A stretch of 64,000 bases of DNA from Ahrensia sp. GTDB lineage: Bacteria > Pseudomonadota > Alphaproteobacteria > Rhizobiales > Rhizobiaceae. Below are positions 37,098 through 46,355 of this stretch, piece by piece. Under the pieces are notes generated by a model. It had not been told where the DNA came from. It worked only from the letters and a program-made list of their open reading frames with translations, and made no database searches. The stretch is from positions 248,001 through 312,000 of the forward strand of contig JAPPOQ010000033.1 in NCBI GenBank assembly GCA_028817895.1, read 5' to 3'. Position 1 is the stretch's first letter. Every line of letters begins with the position of its first letter. Made by a program: the position numbers and the translations under genes.

Positions 37098-38510
37098 GTG
37101 ACCAGCCAACCGCAAATCCAGCTCTACAACACGCTGACCAGAACCAAGCAGGCATTTGAGCCGATCGATCCCAAAAATGTACGCCTGTATGTGTGCGGGC
37201 CCACGGTCTATGACTATGCGCATATCGGCAATGCCCGCCCGGTTATCGTCTTCGACGTGCTGTTTCGGCTGCTGCGTCATGTCTATGGCGAGGACCACGT
37301 CACCTATGTGCGCAATATTACGGACGTGGATGACAAGATTAACGCCCGCGCGGTGCGTGATTATCCTGATCTTCCGCTGAACGAAGCGATCCGCAAGGTG
37401 ACGGAGAAGACAGCCGACCAGTTCCACGAAGACATGGCAGCGCTTGGCTGCCTGCCGCCGACGCACGAACCGCGCGCTACCGATTTCGTTCTGCCGCGCC
37501 CCGATGGCCGCGCCGACATGGTGAGCATGATTCAAACTCTCATCAAACGCGGCCATGCCTATGTTGCCAAAGGCGAAAAGGGCAGGGAGGTGCTGTTTCG
37601 TGTCGCCTCCATGGAGGACTATGGCGAGCTGTCGAGGCGCAATCTGGATGAGCAGCAGGCCGGGGCCCGCGTGGCGGTGGAGGACCACAAGGAACATCCG
37701 GGCGACTTCGTACTCTGGAAAGAATCTGGCGAGCGCGAACCGGGCTGGGAGGCCACATTCGATGGTCAGACCGTTTTTGGCCGCCCGGGTTGGCACATTG
37801 AATGCTCGGCCATGAGCGAGGCCTATCTCGGTCAGACCTTTGACATTCACGGTGGCGGTCTCGACCTCATCTTTCCGCATCATGAAAACGAAATCGCCCA
37901 GTCGCGCTGCTGCCACGGCACCGACGCTATGGCCAATGTGTGGATGCATAACGGCTTCCTGCAGGTCGAAGGCCGCAAGATGAGCAAGAGCGAGGGCAAT
38001 TTCGTCACGGTTCACGACGTGCTGCACACGGACAAGGTTGGCGGGCGCAAATGGCCGGGCGAAGTAGTTCGTCTTGCCATGCTGATGACACATTACCGCG
38101 AGCCGATCGACTTTTCGGTACGTCGGTTGGAGGAGGCGGACAATCTTCTGGCCCGGTTGCATCGCAAGGTCGAAGCCGCTGATGCCGGAGATTTCTCCTC
38201 CTTTGCAGATCCGCTTCACGACGATGCACATACGGCTCAGTCCGTCGCTGCGTTGAGCGGACTTTCCGGTGAGACGCTGCGCATGGCACTCGACTTTTTG
38301 GGACTGTCTGAAGCGGATGCGGTTTCCGCTTCCATCGGCACCAAGGAGATCGACGGGATCATCGCCAATCGGCTTGCGTTGATTGCCGACAAAAACTGGA
38401 CCGAAGCCGACCGCATTCGTGACGAGCTTCTGGAGCAGGGCATACAACTTAAAGACGGCAAGGACCCTGAAACGGGCGACCGCATCACTACCTGGGAGCT
38501 GAAGCGATGA
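37098..38510 (+). CDS. cysS: cysteine-tRNA ligase
   Basis: Charges tRNA-Cys. 470 residues; class I signature [17 protein letters not shown] (HIGH region, with the Zn Cys), the second Zn site [10 protein letters not shown] with HHENE, and KMSKSEGN (KMSKS loop). The C-terminal anticodon domain is present ([20 protein letters not shown]). GTG start at 37098 without a strong ribosome binding site. Length is normal. The 169-base gap upstream holds no gene that I can see. Confidence 0.96.
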   Translation: MTSQPQIQLYNTLTRTKQAFEPIDPKNVRLYVCGPTVYDYAHIGNARPVIVFDVLFRLLRHVYGEDHVTYVRNITDVDDKINARAVRDYPDLPLNEAIRKVTEKTADQFHEDMAALGCLPPTHEPRATDFVLPRPDGRADMVSMIQTLIKRGHAYVAKGEKGREVLFRVASMEDYGELSRRNLDEQQAGARVAVEDHKEHPGDFVLWKESGEREPGWEATFDGQTVFGRPGWHIECSAMSEAYLGQTFDIHGGGLDLIFPHHENEIAQSRCCHGTDAMANVWMHNGFLQVEGRKMSKSEGNFVTVHDVLHTDKVGGRKWPGEVVRLAMLMTHYREPIDFSVRRLEEADNLLARLHRKVEAADAGDFSSFADPLHDDAHTAQSVAALSGLSGETLRMALDFLGLSEADAVSASIGTKEIDGIIANRLALIADKNWTEADRIRDELLEQGIQLKDGKDPETGDRITTWELKR

Positions 38511-38534
38511 CCAGCGAAATTGACGCTGACCTAT

Positions 38535-38663
38535 CTCTCCCCTTGGGGGAGAGATGTCTGCGCAGCAGACAGAGAGGGGTTTTGCCTACGGCTTTCCCGT
38601 TGCTCGATATACCCCCCTCTGCCTGCGCTGACGCTCCGGCATCTCCCCCTCATGGAGGGAGAG
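38535..38663. repeat. imperfect intergenic inverted repeat (rhizobial palindromic element type)
   Basis: Left arm 38535-38580 and right arm about 38611-38663 are imperfect reverse complements, each carrying CTCTCCC...GGGGGAGA and a GAGGGG box. About 30 bases separate them. Such palindromic elements in gaps between rhizobial genes are familiar to me as multi-copy repeats; only this copy is visible here. It lies between cysS and a DUF559 gene and may form a long hairpin. Confidence 0.7.
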
Positions 38664-38718
38664 GGGGGCAGATTTTGACGCACCGCTGTTGGTACACAGC
38701 ATGCTCGGGTCTTGCGTG

Positions 38719-39096
38719 ATGCCTCATCAATTCGTGCCCGAAAGGAATCGTCGACTGGCTCGTGCGATGCGCAGCGAACAGACGGAAGCGGAACAAAAGC
38801 TTTGGACCGAGCTTCGCACCAGGCGTCTCATGGGTCTCAAGTTCCGACGCCAATTGCCCATCGGTCCGTATATCGTTGATTTCGCGTGTCCTGAGCATCG
38901 TTTGATCGTTGAGCTCGACGGAGCAGGGCATTCGGATGATCGCCAGGCGAGCTACGACCAATCAAGAACACAGGACTTAAGCCATTTGGGCTGGACCGTG
39001 CTTCGCTTCTGGAACAATGAGGTGACTGGGAACACGGGCGCAGTATGCGATCACATCATTCGCACCTTGGAGGACAAGGGAGCCGTATTTTCATGA
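38719..39096 (+). CDS. DUF559 endonuclease-like protein
   Basis: 125 residues of the DUF559 family, related to the Vsr/restriction endonuclease fold. Core pieces: RSEQTEAEQKLWTELRTRRL, FRRQLPIGPYIVDFACPEHRLIVELDGAGH (the D-x(n)-ExD-like catalytic strand pair) and LGWTVLRFWNNEV. The ATG at 38719 gives the usual N-terminus. It is placed directly after the palindromic repeat and overlaps cimA by four bases (ATGA). Activity is not demonstrated for most family members. Confidence 0.8.
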   Translation: MPHQFVPERNRRLARAMRSEQTEAEQKLWTELRTRRLMGLKFRRQLPIGPYIVDFACPEHRLIVELDGAGHSDDRQASYDQSRTQDLSHLGWTVLRFWNNEVTGNTGAVCDHIIRTLEDKGAVFS

Positions 39097-40679
39097 CCAA
39101 ACGACATATCACGCTCTTCGACACCACTTTGCGCGATGGGGCGCAGACACCCGGGGTCGATTTTTCTATCGAGGACAAGATCGTCATCACGCAGATGCTG
39201 GACGAGTTCGGCATCGACTATATCGAAGGCGGCTATCCCGGTGCCAACCCGACCGATACGGCCTTCTTTGAAAAGCCGCGCACGAAAAACGCGACCTTCA
39301 CGGCCTTCGGCATGACCAAGCGGGTCGGCATATCCGCTTCAAACGACCCTGGTCTGGCTGGGCTGATCGGGTCGGTTGCGCAAGCCATCTGCTATGTCGC
39401 GAAGACATGGGATTTGCATGTCGATGTCGCTTTGGGCTGCACGAACGAGGAAAATGTCGAGGCGATCCGGGACTCCGTCAAAGCCGCGATCCGCTCGGGC
39501 AAGGAGTGCCTTGTCGATTGCGAGCATTTCTTCGACGGGTTCAAGGCCAATCCGGATTACGCCTTGCAATGTGCTGTGGCGGCGCATGAAGCCGGCGCGC
39601 GCTGGGTGGTGCTGTGCGACACCAATGGCGGAACGCAGCCCCAGGAGGTCGCAAAGATCGTGGAGGCCGTTTGCCAGCACGTTCCAGGCGACCATGTTGG
39701 CATTCATGCACACAATGATACGGGGCAAGCGGTTGCCAATTCCTTGGCTGCTGTCGAAGCCGGTGCCTGCCAAATTCAGGGCACGATCAACGGCATAGGC
39801 GAGCGCTGCGGCAATGCGAATTTGATTACGCTGATCCCGACCCTGGTGCTGAAGCCAAATTATGCGAACCGCTTCGAAATCGGCATCTCACGCGAGAAGC
39901 TCACCGGAATTTCCAAGCTTTCGCGCACCTTTGATGAGTTGCTGAACCGGGCGCCGGAAACGCAGGCGCCTTATGTCGGAACGTCAGCCTTCGCGACGAA
40001 GGCAGGCATTCACGCATCCGCCCTCATGAAGGATCCGACCACTTATGAGCACGTTGATCCGGCTGATGTTGGCAATCGACGTAACCTCATGGTCTCCGAT
40101 CAAGGCGGCAAGTCGAACTTTCTTGATCAGCTCGCGCGGCGCGGCATCGAGGTTTCAAAGTCCGATCCTCGGCTCGACAAACTCATATCGATCGTCAAGG
40201 AGCGCGAAGCGGCGGGCTACGCCTATGAGGCGGCAGAGGCGAGTTTTGAGTTGCTGGCGCGGCGCACCCTCGGCACAGTGCCGCAATTCTTCGAGGTCAA
40301 CAGCTTTCGAACCAGTGTCGAGCGGCGTTTCAACGCAATAGGCGATGTTGTCACCGTTTCCGAAGCCGTGGTGAAGTTGACAATTGATGGCGAAGAGCTT
40401 TTGTCGGTGGCTGAAGGCAAGGGTCCGGTCAACGCGCTCGATCGTGCGCTGCGCAAGGATTTGGGGAAGTATCAGAAGGAAATCGAGGGGCTGGAACTAG
40501 CCGACTACAAGGTGCGCATTCTCAATGGCGGCACTGAGGCGATAACCCGGGTGCTTATCGAAAGTACATATGAAACCGGGGAGCGTTGGTGGACCGTGGG
40601 TGTGTCGCACAACATCATCGATGCCAGCTTCCAGGCGCTGATCGACAGTTTGACCTATCGTCTGTTTCACGCATCCTGA
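39093..40679 (+). CDS. cimA: (R)-citramalate synthase
   Basis: Condenses pyruvate and acetyl-CoA to citramalate, giving a threonine-independent route to isoleucine. 528 residues of the LeuA-like family. The TIM barrel starts LFDTTLRDGAQTPGVDFS, with HAHNDTGQAVANSLAAVEAGA and INGIGERCGNANL. A C-terminal leucine-synthase-type regulatory domain follows (residues ~410-528, with VNALDRALRKDLG). The length and VDFS/GGYPGANP segments fit CimA type rather than LeuA. Start ATG 39093 overlaps the DUF559 stop. It overlaps the convergent LOG gene by 13 bases. Confidence 0.88.
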   Translation: MTKRHITLFDTTLRDGAQTPGVDFSIEDKIVITQMLDEFGIDYIEGGYPGANPTDTAFFEKPRTKNATFTAFGMTKRVGISASNDPGLAGLIGSVAQAICYVAKTWDLHVDVALGCTNEENVEAIRDSVKAAIRSGKECLVDCEHFFDGFKANPDYALQCAVAAHEAGARWVVLCDTNGGTQPQEVAKIVEAVCQHVPGDHVGIHAHNDTGQAVANSLAAVEAGACQIQGTINGIGERCGNANLITLIPTLVLKPNYANRFEIGISREKLTGISKLSRTFDELLNRAPETQAPYVGTSAFATKAGIHASALMKDPTTYEHVDPADVGNRRNLMVSDQGGKSNFLDQLARRGIEVSKSDPRLDKLISIVKEREAAGYAYEAAEASFELLARRTLGTVPQFFEVNSFRTSVERRFNAIGDVVTVSEAVVKLTIDGEELLSVAEGKGPVNALDRALRKDLGKYQKEIEGLELADYKVRILNGGTEAITRVLIESTYETGERWWTVGVSHNIIDASFQALIDSLTYRLFHAS

Positions 40680-41233
40680 GTGGCGGCGAGCCGTTCAACA
40701 ATCTCATCCGGTGCATCGCAGATAATGGGCTTTGCCGCGGATGCGTTGTGCAGAAAGCCTTCCGCTTCCATGCGTTTCAGAAGATCGTTGAGCGGATCCC
40801 AGAACCCGTTGGTGTTCAAGAGGAAAACCGGCTTTGTGTGACGGCGCAATTGCGCCCAGGTGAGCATCTCGATCAGTTCTTCCAGCGTGCCGATGCCGCC
40901 CGGCAGAGCAACAAACGCGTCGGCGCGTTCAAACATCGCGCCCTTGCGCGTATGCATATCCGGGACGATGATCATGGTCGCGCCATCGAGGTCGGTTTCG
41001 CCGCTCGACTGCTCTTTTGCCTTTAGAAACTCGGGAATGATGCCGGTGACCGCACCTCCGCGTGAAAGTACGCCGCGGGCGACTGCGCCCATCAAACCGC
41101 GATCTCCGCCACCATAAACCAACGCCAGATCGCGATCCGCCAGCAACTCGCCAAGGCGTGTGGCTTGCTCGACGAAGGCAGGGTCGCCACCGGGTGATGA
41201 TCCGCAATAGACGCAAACCGCGCGAATCGTCAT
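40667..41233 (-). CDS. LOG family protein (TIGR00730, putative cytokinin riboside 5'-monophosphate phosphoribohydrolase)
   Basis: 188 residues in the Rossmann-like LOG fold. Signature PGGIGTLEELIEMLTW and the preceding GGGDRGLMGAVARGVL are both present. Family members cleave nucleotide 5'-monophosphates to base and ribose phosphate. The start is either the ATG at 41233 (chosen, MTIRAVCVYCGSSPGG) or 41251; neither has a strong ribosome binding site. The 3' end overlaps cimA. Confidence 0.87.
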   Translation of the reverse strand: MTIRAVCVYCGSSPGGDPAFVEQATRLGELLADRDLALVYGGGDRGLMGAVARGVLSRGGAVTGIIPEFLKAKEQSSGETDLDGATMIIVPDMHTRKGAMFERADAFVALPGGIGTLEELIEMLTWAQLRRHTKPVFLLNTNGFWDPLNDLLKRMEAEGFLHNASAAKPIICDAPDEIVERLAATQDA

Positions 41234-41429
41234 GTTGATTTCGCTGCTCATGGATTCGTTAGGCGGTGATACGCAGCTTTGGTCAAGCCATGCGGCTGAA
41301 AATCCAATGACTGTGCAGGCTTGGAACACGGAATGGGTTGGTGCTACAGAGGCTTGCGGCGCGGCCCCGATGTTTCGATCCTGATGGCACAATGGCACGT
41401 CCGGGATTCACCGTCAGGATGAGGAAAAG

Positions 41430-43805
41430 ATGATGATGCAGTTCTTGCGATATTGCGCGCTGGCTCTGGTTTCAGTGTGCCTCATTCTCATTGCTCTGGT
41501 GATCAGCGGTCTTGTACCGCTGGATTCGGTGCGCCGTGTTATGGCGAAAGTGCCTGAGATGGTTCGTGTCACGGCAACGGCACCGGTGGAGCAGGACAAA
41601 GACGCCGCGTCGGTTGCAGTCTCGAATGTCGCCACCTCGCAGAATGAGGAAGATACGTCTTCGGCTGAGGTCGCAGACCAGGCGGGTGGCCAGTCAGACG
41701 GGTCGTCCGATGTTGCAGTTGTGGATCAACAGTCGAGCACCACTGACGGTGCTGATGCTGATACTGATACTGATGCTGATGCTGCGGCGACTGACCTCCC
41801 GAAAGATGGGGATGCAAAAACCGAGGGTGGCGAGGTCGCTGCCACTGACGTTGCCGACTCAGCCGACTCAAGCGGCGATGCGACCCGGCTGCCGCGCTTT
41901 GATGTCCTGCGGGTCGAGCAGGACGGCTCCATCGTCGTTGCTGGCAATGCTGCCCCCAACTCTCGTGTGGAGTTACGGCGTGGCGACGGCACCATTGTCG
42001 GCTCGACCACCGCCAACGCGACGGGTGATTTCGTCATTGTGCCAGATGCGCCGATTACGGCTGGTGACCATTCTTTGGGACTGGTGGTTGTGGGCCCAAA
42101 TGGTTCCGAAACGGCGTCCACCGAGCTGGCGACCGTTTCCGTGCCCAAGGATGGACAGGGCGATGTGCTTGCCATGGTAAGCGAGCCCGGAAAGCCGAGC
42201 CGTATCATCTCCAAACCGGATACGCTTGCCACGCCCGACGGCGACGCCGATCAAGAAGATGTGGCGGCGCTGACGGATCAGGATGCATCCGGTGGCGATG
42301 CCGGGAAAAATCAGACCAGCGCGGACGCAACTGACACTGGCAACGGCGACACCGCGTCGTCCGGCGCGGCAACCGAGACTTCCGCCACCAACGACAAGGA
42401 AAATGCAACTGATTCAGCAGCCAGTGCAGGCAATTCAGAGCCGAACAGCAATGCGGCGGAAGGCGATACCGGCGATCAGCAGGTTGCAGCAGTCGACAGC
42501 GATGACGCGGGCGACGGCTCAGGCGCTTCGAATGTTGAGGCCGAAGAAGCGGCAGCGGCGGAAGAGCCAAGGGTTCGCGTGGAAGCCGTTGAAGTGGAGG
42601 CTGACCAGATCTTCATCGCCGGTGAAGCGTCCAAAGGCAGTGTGGTGCGCGTTTACATCGATGAACAGCTGGTCGGCGAAGCGCGGGGAACGTCTGACAA
42701 CCGCTTTCTCGTGACCCAGAAATTCAAACTGTCGCCGGGCCAGCACAGAGTGCGTGCCGATACAATTGACAGTGCGACTGGAAAGGTGATCGCAAGGGCC
42801 GAGGTTCCGCTGTTGCATGAGCCGGTCGAAGTGGCAGATGGCTCGAGCAGCGACGCGTCTCAACTGCCTGAAAATCAGGATGCGACCACCGATCAAGACA
42901 ACAAGCCTGACGTCGCAAGTGTTGAAACAGACGGTGACAGCGCGACATCTAAACAAGCGCCGCAGACCACCGCTCAGACTGCTGGACAGGATGAAGCCGC
43001 AGCACCGACCTCCGTTGCGCAGGCTGACGATGGCACCAAATCCACGCAGGATAAGACACAGCCAGAGCAGAATGCGGAGGGCGGGTCTCAGACCGCTTCC
43101 AATCAGCCCGCCACGCAGGCGCAAAGCGACAATCAGGCATCTGGAAACGAAGTCGTGGTTGAAGGCGAAAATGCCCAAGAAACTTCTGAGACCGTGCAAA
43201 CCGCTGCATCCGAGACGAGCGAAAGCGCGACACGGTCCGCTGATGCCTCGAACAAAGGGACCAGCGCAAGCGAGGAAGAGACCAGTTCAGCTGGAACCGA
43301 TGTTGCGGCCCTCGGCGACGATGAGGATGCACAGGACAATCAATCTCAACAATCGGTTTCCTCTCGGTTGAGCGAAGGCTCCGAGGGCACTCTCTCTGAA
43401 GCTGGATCAGCCAATGCAGGTGCGCAGAAAAAGACGGAGACGAACGCGCAGTCACAGAATACAACCACTGCGCAAAATCAGGGGACCTCGCCAGATCAGG
43501 GAACCGACTCCTCCGCAACCGAAGTGGCGGTCAGTGAGCCTATTTCCGGCGATTCCGAGACAGCGCTCAGCCGACAGACGGAACAACCGCCGGGGGATCT
43601 CATTCGCACCGGCAGTTCGGTCATCATCAAGCCGGGGGACAGCCTGTGGCGCATTTCACGGCGCACCTATGGTCGTGGCATTCGCTATACGACGATCTAT
43701 GAGGCCAATCGCGACCAAATTCGCAATCCGCATCGCATCTATATCGGGCAGATTTTCCGCATCCCCGACCGACCGGACGAAGAACGCGTAGAAGCTGACG
43801 GGTAG
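41430..43805 (+). CDS. membrane-anchored LysM protein with Ig-like modules and long acidic linkers
   Basis: 791 residues. An N-terminal membrane anchor (ALALVSVCLILIALVISGLVPL) is followed by an Asp/Glu/Ala-rich low-complexity region, including a Asp-Ala/Asp-Thr repeat coded by GCTGAT/ACTGAT units near 41751-41790. Two Ig-like modules follow (FDVLRVEQDGSIVVAGNAAPNS, about residues 155-245, and RVEAVEVEADQIFIAGEASKGS, about 380-450). A second very long acidic/Gln/Ser linker leads to a C-terminal LysM domain (IIKPGDSLWRISRRTYGRG, about 730-780). It probably spans the periplasm and binds peptidoglycan. Ribosome binding site GAGGAAA lies just before the ATG at 41430. Confidence 0.82.
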   Translation: MMMQFLRYCALALVSVCLILIALVISGLVPLDSVRRVMAKVPEMVRVTATAPVEQDKDAASVAVSNVATSQNEEDTSSAEVADQAGGQSDGSSDVAVVDQQSSTTDGADADTDTDADAAATDLPKDGDAKTEGGEVAATDVADSADSSGDATRLPRFDVLRVEQDGSIVVAGNAAPNSRVELRRGDGTIVGSTTANATGDFVIVPDAPITAGDHSLGLVVVGPNGSETASTELATVSVPKDGQGDVLAMVSEPGKPSRIISKPDTLATPDGDADQEDVAALTDQDASGGDAGKNQTSADATDTGNGDTASSGAATETSATNDKENATDSAASAGNSEPNSNAAEGDTGDQQVAAVDSDDAGDGSGASNVEAEEAAAAEEPRVRVEAVEVEADQIFIAGEASKGSVVRVYIDEQLVGEARGTSDNRFLVTQKFKLSPGQHRVRADTIDSATGKVIARAEVPLLHEPVEVADGSSSDASQLPENQDATTDQDNKPDVASVETDGDSATSKQAPQTTAQTAGQDEAAAPTSVAQADDGTKSTQDKTQPEQNAEGGSQTASNQPATQAQSDNQASGNEVVVEGENAQETSETVQTAASETSESATRSADASNKGTSASEEETSSAGTDVAALGDDEDAQDNQSQQSVSSRLSEGSEGTLSEAGSANAGAQKKTETNAQSQNTTTAQNQGTSPDQGTDSSATEVAVSEPISGDSETALSRQTEQPPGDLIRTGSSVIIKPGDSLWRISRRTYGRGIRYTTIYEANRDQIRNPHRIYIGQIFRIPDRPDEERVEADG

Positions 43806-43854
43806 TGCACAATTGTCACGCGGGCTTGTGGATGATCTGCGCTGCGCCTATCTA

Positions 43855-43874
43855 TCATCGTAAGGATACGATGA
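43855..43874. promoter_or_regulatory. candidate ArsR operator
   Basis: Perfect inverted repeat TCATCGTA - AGGA - TACGATGA, ending four bases before the arsR start codon and including its AAGGA ribosome binding site. This is the expected place for autorepression by an ArsR-type sensor. Binding is inferred from position. Confidence 0.6.
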
Positions 43875-43878
43875 ACGC

Positions 43879-44223
43879 ATGAGGCATATCATGCCACAAA
43901 GACTGGAACCGGCGATCGCCGGAACGTCACAGACGCTTCGTCTCGCAGCGGTCTTTGCGGCTCTGTCGAACCCGGCTCGCATCGAAATTTTGCGGCATGT
44001 CTCGCGTCACAATCCCTGCAAATGCAAGGATATCACGGATGTCCTGCCGCTTGCTCAGTCTACAGTCTCACAGCATCTGAAAGTGCTGGTGGAAGCGGAA
44101 CTGATCAGTTGCGAAGCGCGCCCGCCAAGTTCCTATTACCGGGTCAACGAAGCGCTGGTGCGCGAAGTCTCAGATGCCACAGGCAATTTCCTGAAAGGGT
44201 GTTGTGGCGGCGACTGCCGATAA
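43879..44223 (+). CDS. ArsR-family metal/thiol-sensing repressor
   Basis: 114 residues, winged helix-turn-helix. The recognition helix region is LAQSTVSQHLKVLVEAELI. Just before it, HNPCKCKDITDV places Cys47 and Cys49 where ArsR/SmtB sensors carry the CxC metal site. The tail adds a cysteine cluster (FLKGCCGGDCR, Cys108, 109, 113). Together these suggest soft-metal or thiol sensing. The palindromic candidate operator overlaps its start region, and an Atm1-type exporter follows 15 bases later. Confidence 0.85.
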   Translation: MRHIMPQRLEPAIAGTSQTLRLAAVFAALSNPARIEILRHVSRHNPCKCKDITDVLPLAQSTVSQHLKVLVEAELISCEARPPSSYYRVNEALVREVSDATGNFLKGCCGGDCR

Positions 44224-44238
44224 CGCGCTGGACTGTTC

Positions 44239-46131
44239 GTGACTGCTTCCGACCAAACGCCCGAACGCGACCGCTCATCGCTGTCAACGATTGTCAGCCT
44301 GTGGCCCTATATGTGGCCTTCGGACAGGCCCGATCTGAAGATGCGTGTGGCCTGGGCCTTCACCTTTCTGGTGATCGCCAAACTGATCACGGCAATCATC
44401 CCCTTCTTCTTCAAATATGCGACCGACGCGCTTGACGGTAAGGAGATTGATGTCTGGTGGTTGCCCACCATCCTGATTGCACCGGTGATGCTGGTGGTCG
44501 CCTACAATGTCGCGCGCGTTGTGATGTGGGGCTTTCAGCAGTTGCGCGACGCCTTGTTCGCGCGGGTCGGGCAGCACGCGGTGCGCCAGCTCGCCTATCG
44601 AACATTCGTGCACATGCACAAATTGTCGCTCCGCTTTCATCTGGCACGTCGAACGGGAGGTCTGTCGCGCATCATTGAGCGCGGAACCAAGGGCATCGAA
44701 ACCATCGTGCGGTTTACGATTCTCAACACGCTGCCAACGATTCTTGAATTTGCCTTATATGCCGGAATTTTCGCCTATTTCTTCGGCTGGATCTATGTGG
44801 TCGTCATCGGCGTAACCATCTGGCTCTATAGCTGGTTTACGGTGAGGGCGAGCGATTGGCGCATCGCGATCCGGCGCGACATGAACGATTCCGATACCGA
44901 CGCCAACACCAAGTCGGTCGATTCGCTGCTGAATTACGAAACGGTCAAATATTTCGGCAATGAGACCATGGAGGCCGACCGGTTCGATGTCTCCATGGCC
45001 AAATATGAAAAAGCTGCAACGAGAACATGGACTTCTTTGGGTTGGTTGAATCTCGGTCAGATGGTCATTTTCTCAACCGGCATGCTGATTTGCATGGTCA
45101 TGTCGGCACTTGCCGTACAGCGCGGTGAGCAGACGCTGGGCGACTTCGTGCTAGTCAATATGTACTTGATGCAGCTGTCGATACCGCTCAACTTTATCGG
45201 CTTTGTCTATCGCGAAATCCGCCAGGGTCTGACCGACATCGAGGCCATGTTTTCACTTCTGGAGGTTCCCGCCGAGGTAACTGACAAGGCGGATGCCAAA
45301 CCGCTGATTGTGAAGTCTGCGGCAATCTCGTTTCGCGACGTATCGTTTCATTACGAGCCGGATCGTCCGATCCTGAAGGATGTCTCCTTCGAGGTTCCGG
45401 CAGGTCACACTGTTGCAATCGTGGGGCCGTCGGGGGCTGGAAAGTCCACGATCTCGCGGCTGCTGTTTCGCTTCTACGATGTGCAGAAAGGTGCGGTGAC
45501 GATCGATAATCAAGATCTGCGCGATGTCACTCAGGAGAGCCTGCGCGCTGCCATTGGCATGGTTCCACAGGACACTGTTTTATTCAATGATTCAATTGCT
45601 TACAACATCCGCTATGGCCGCATGGATGCAACCGAGGACGAGGTTCGCCAGGCAGCGGATCGTGCCCAGATCGGCGATTTTATCAAGCGTTTGCCGCAAG
45701 GGTTTGACACGCCGGTCGGCGAACGGGGGCTGAAACTGTCTGGCGGTGAAAAGCAGCGTGTGGCCATCGCACGAACCCTGCTGAAGGCGCCGCCTATTCT
45801 CATTCTGGACGAAGCGACATCAGCCCTCGACACGCAAACTGAGCAGGAGATTAAGGCTGCACTCGATATCGTGTCGCAGAACCGGACAACGCTGGTGATT
45901 GCGCATCGCCTGTCAACGGTCATCGACGCTGACGAAATCATCGTTCTTGAACAGGGCGCGATTGCGGAGCGGGGAACACATGCGAAATTGCTGGAGAAAA
46001 ATGGCTTGTATGCCGCGATGTGGGATCGTCAACGCGAAGCCTCGGAAGCCGAGGCGCGGTTGCGTGAGGCGCATGAAAAGGATGAACTGGGGCTGATCCG
46101 ACGCAAATCGGCCACGGCCAGCGCCTCGTGA
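44239..46131 (+). CDS. Atm1/HMT1-type ABC exporter (glutathione-metal or Fe-S precursor export)
   Basis: 630 residues; a transmembrane half (residues ~40-330) of Atm1 type, with NDSDTDANTKSVDSLLNYETVKYFGNE and a long FVLVNMYLMQLSIPLNFIGFVYREIRQGLTDIE helix. The ATPase half has Walker A GPSGAGKST, signature LSGGEKQR, Walker B LILDEATSALDT and H-loop IAHRLSTV. Bacterial Atm1 homologues export glutathione-bound heavy metals (established for Novosphingobium). It sits 15 bases after the Cys-rich arsR, so metal-induced expression is likely. A weak palindrome follows at about 46250. Confidence 0.9.
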   Translation: MTASDQTPERDRSSLSTIVSLWPYMWPSDRPDLKMRVAWAFTFLVIAKLITAIIPFFFKYATDALDGKEIDVWWLPTILIAPVMLVVAYNVARVVMWGFQQLRDALFARVGQHAVRQLAYRTFVHMHKLSLRFHLARRTGGLSRIIERGTKGIETIVRFTILNTLPTILEFALYAGIFAYFFGWIYVVVIGVTIWLYSWFTVRASDWRIAIRRDMNDSDTDANTKSVDSLLNYETVKYFGNETMEADRFDVSMAKYEKAATRTWTSLGWLNLGQMVIFSTGMLICMVMSALAVQRGEQTLGDFVLVNMYLMQLSIPLNFIGFVYREIRQGLTDIEAMFSLLEVPAEVTDKADAKPLIVKSAAISFRDVSFHYEPDRPILKDVSFEVPAGHTVAIVGPSGAGKSTISRLLFRFYDVQKGAVTIDNQDLRDVTQESLRAAIGMVPQDTVLFNDSIAYNIRYGRMDATEDEVRQAADRAQIGDFIKRLPQGFDTPVGERGLKLSGGEKQRVAIARTLLKAPPILILDEATSALDTQTEQEIKAALDIVSQNRTTLVIAHRLSTVIDADEIIVLEQGAIAERGTHAKLLEKNGLYAAMWDRQREASEAEARLREAHEKDELGLIRRKSATASAS

Positions 46132-46249
46132 CCGGTGCAGGAGGCAGCCTCACACCGGTCAAACAGCCTCGTGCACAGGCCAGAAATCGCTGAATCACGA
46201 CAGATTTTGTCTCTGGCCTTGGCGGATTGGTTAGTGGGCAAAAGTGGAG

Positions 46250-46270
46250 CGGCTCATGAGCCGGTTTTCC
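46250..46270 (+). terminator. weak terminator-like palindrome after the Atm1 gene
   Basis: A 14-base perfect palindrome (CGGCTCATGAGCCG, 46250-46263) followed by GTTTTCC. It has no loop, so it may instead be a protein site; termination is uncertain. Confidence 0.25.
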
Positions 46271-46355
46271 TTTGCCAGAGGTTTCCATCACGATAAAACA
46301 ACGCGTCATCGGCTTGTGGCGATTGTTCAGAGCCGTTCAGTTAAGGATGTAGGAA

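Noticed and set aside
36660..38447. 595-codon open frame on the minus strand
   Set aside because: Antisense to lysE and cysS; no motif, no ribosome binding site. Long antisense frames are common in GC-rich DNA.
42519..43199. 226-codon minus-strand frame
   Set aside because: Antisense to the low-complexity linker of the LysM protein; the Leu/Arg-rich product reflects the repeat composition.
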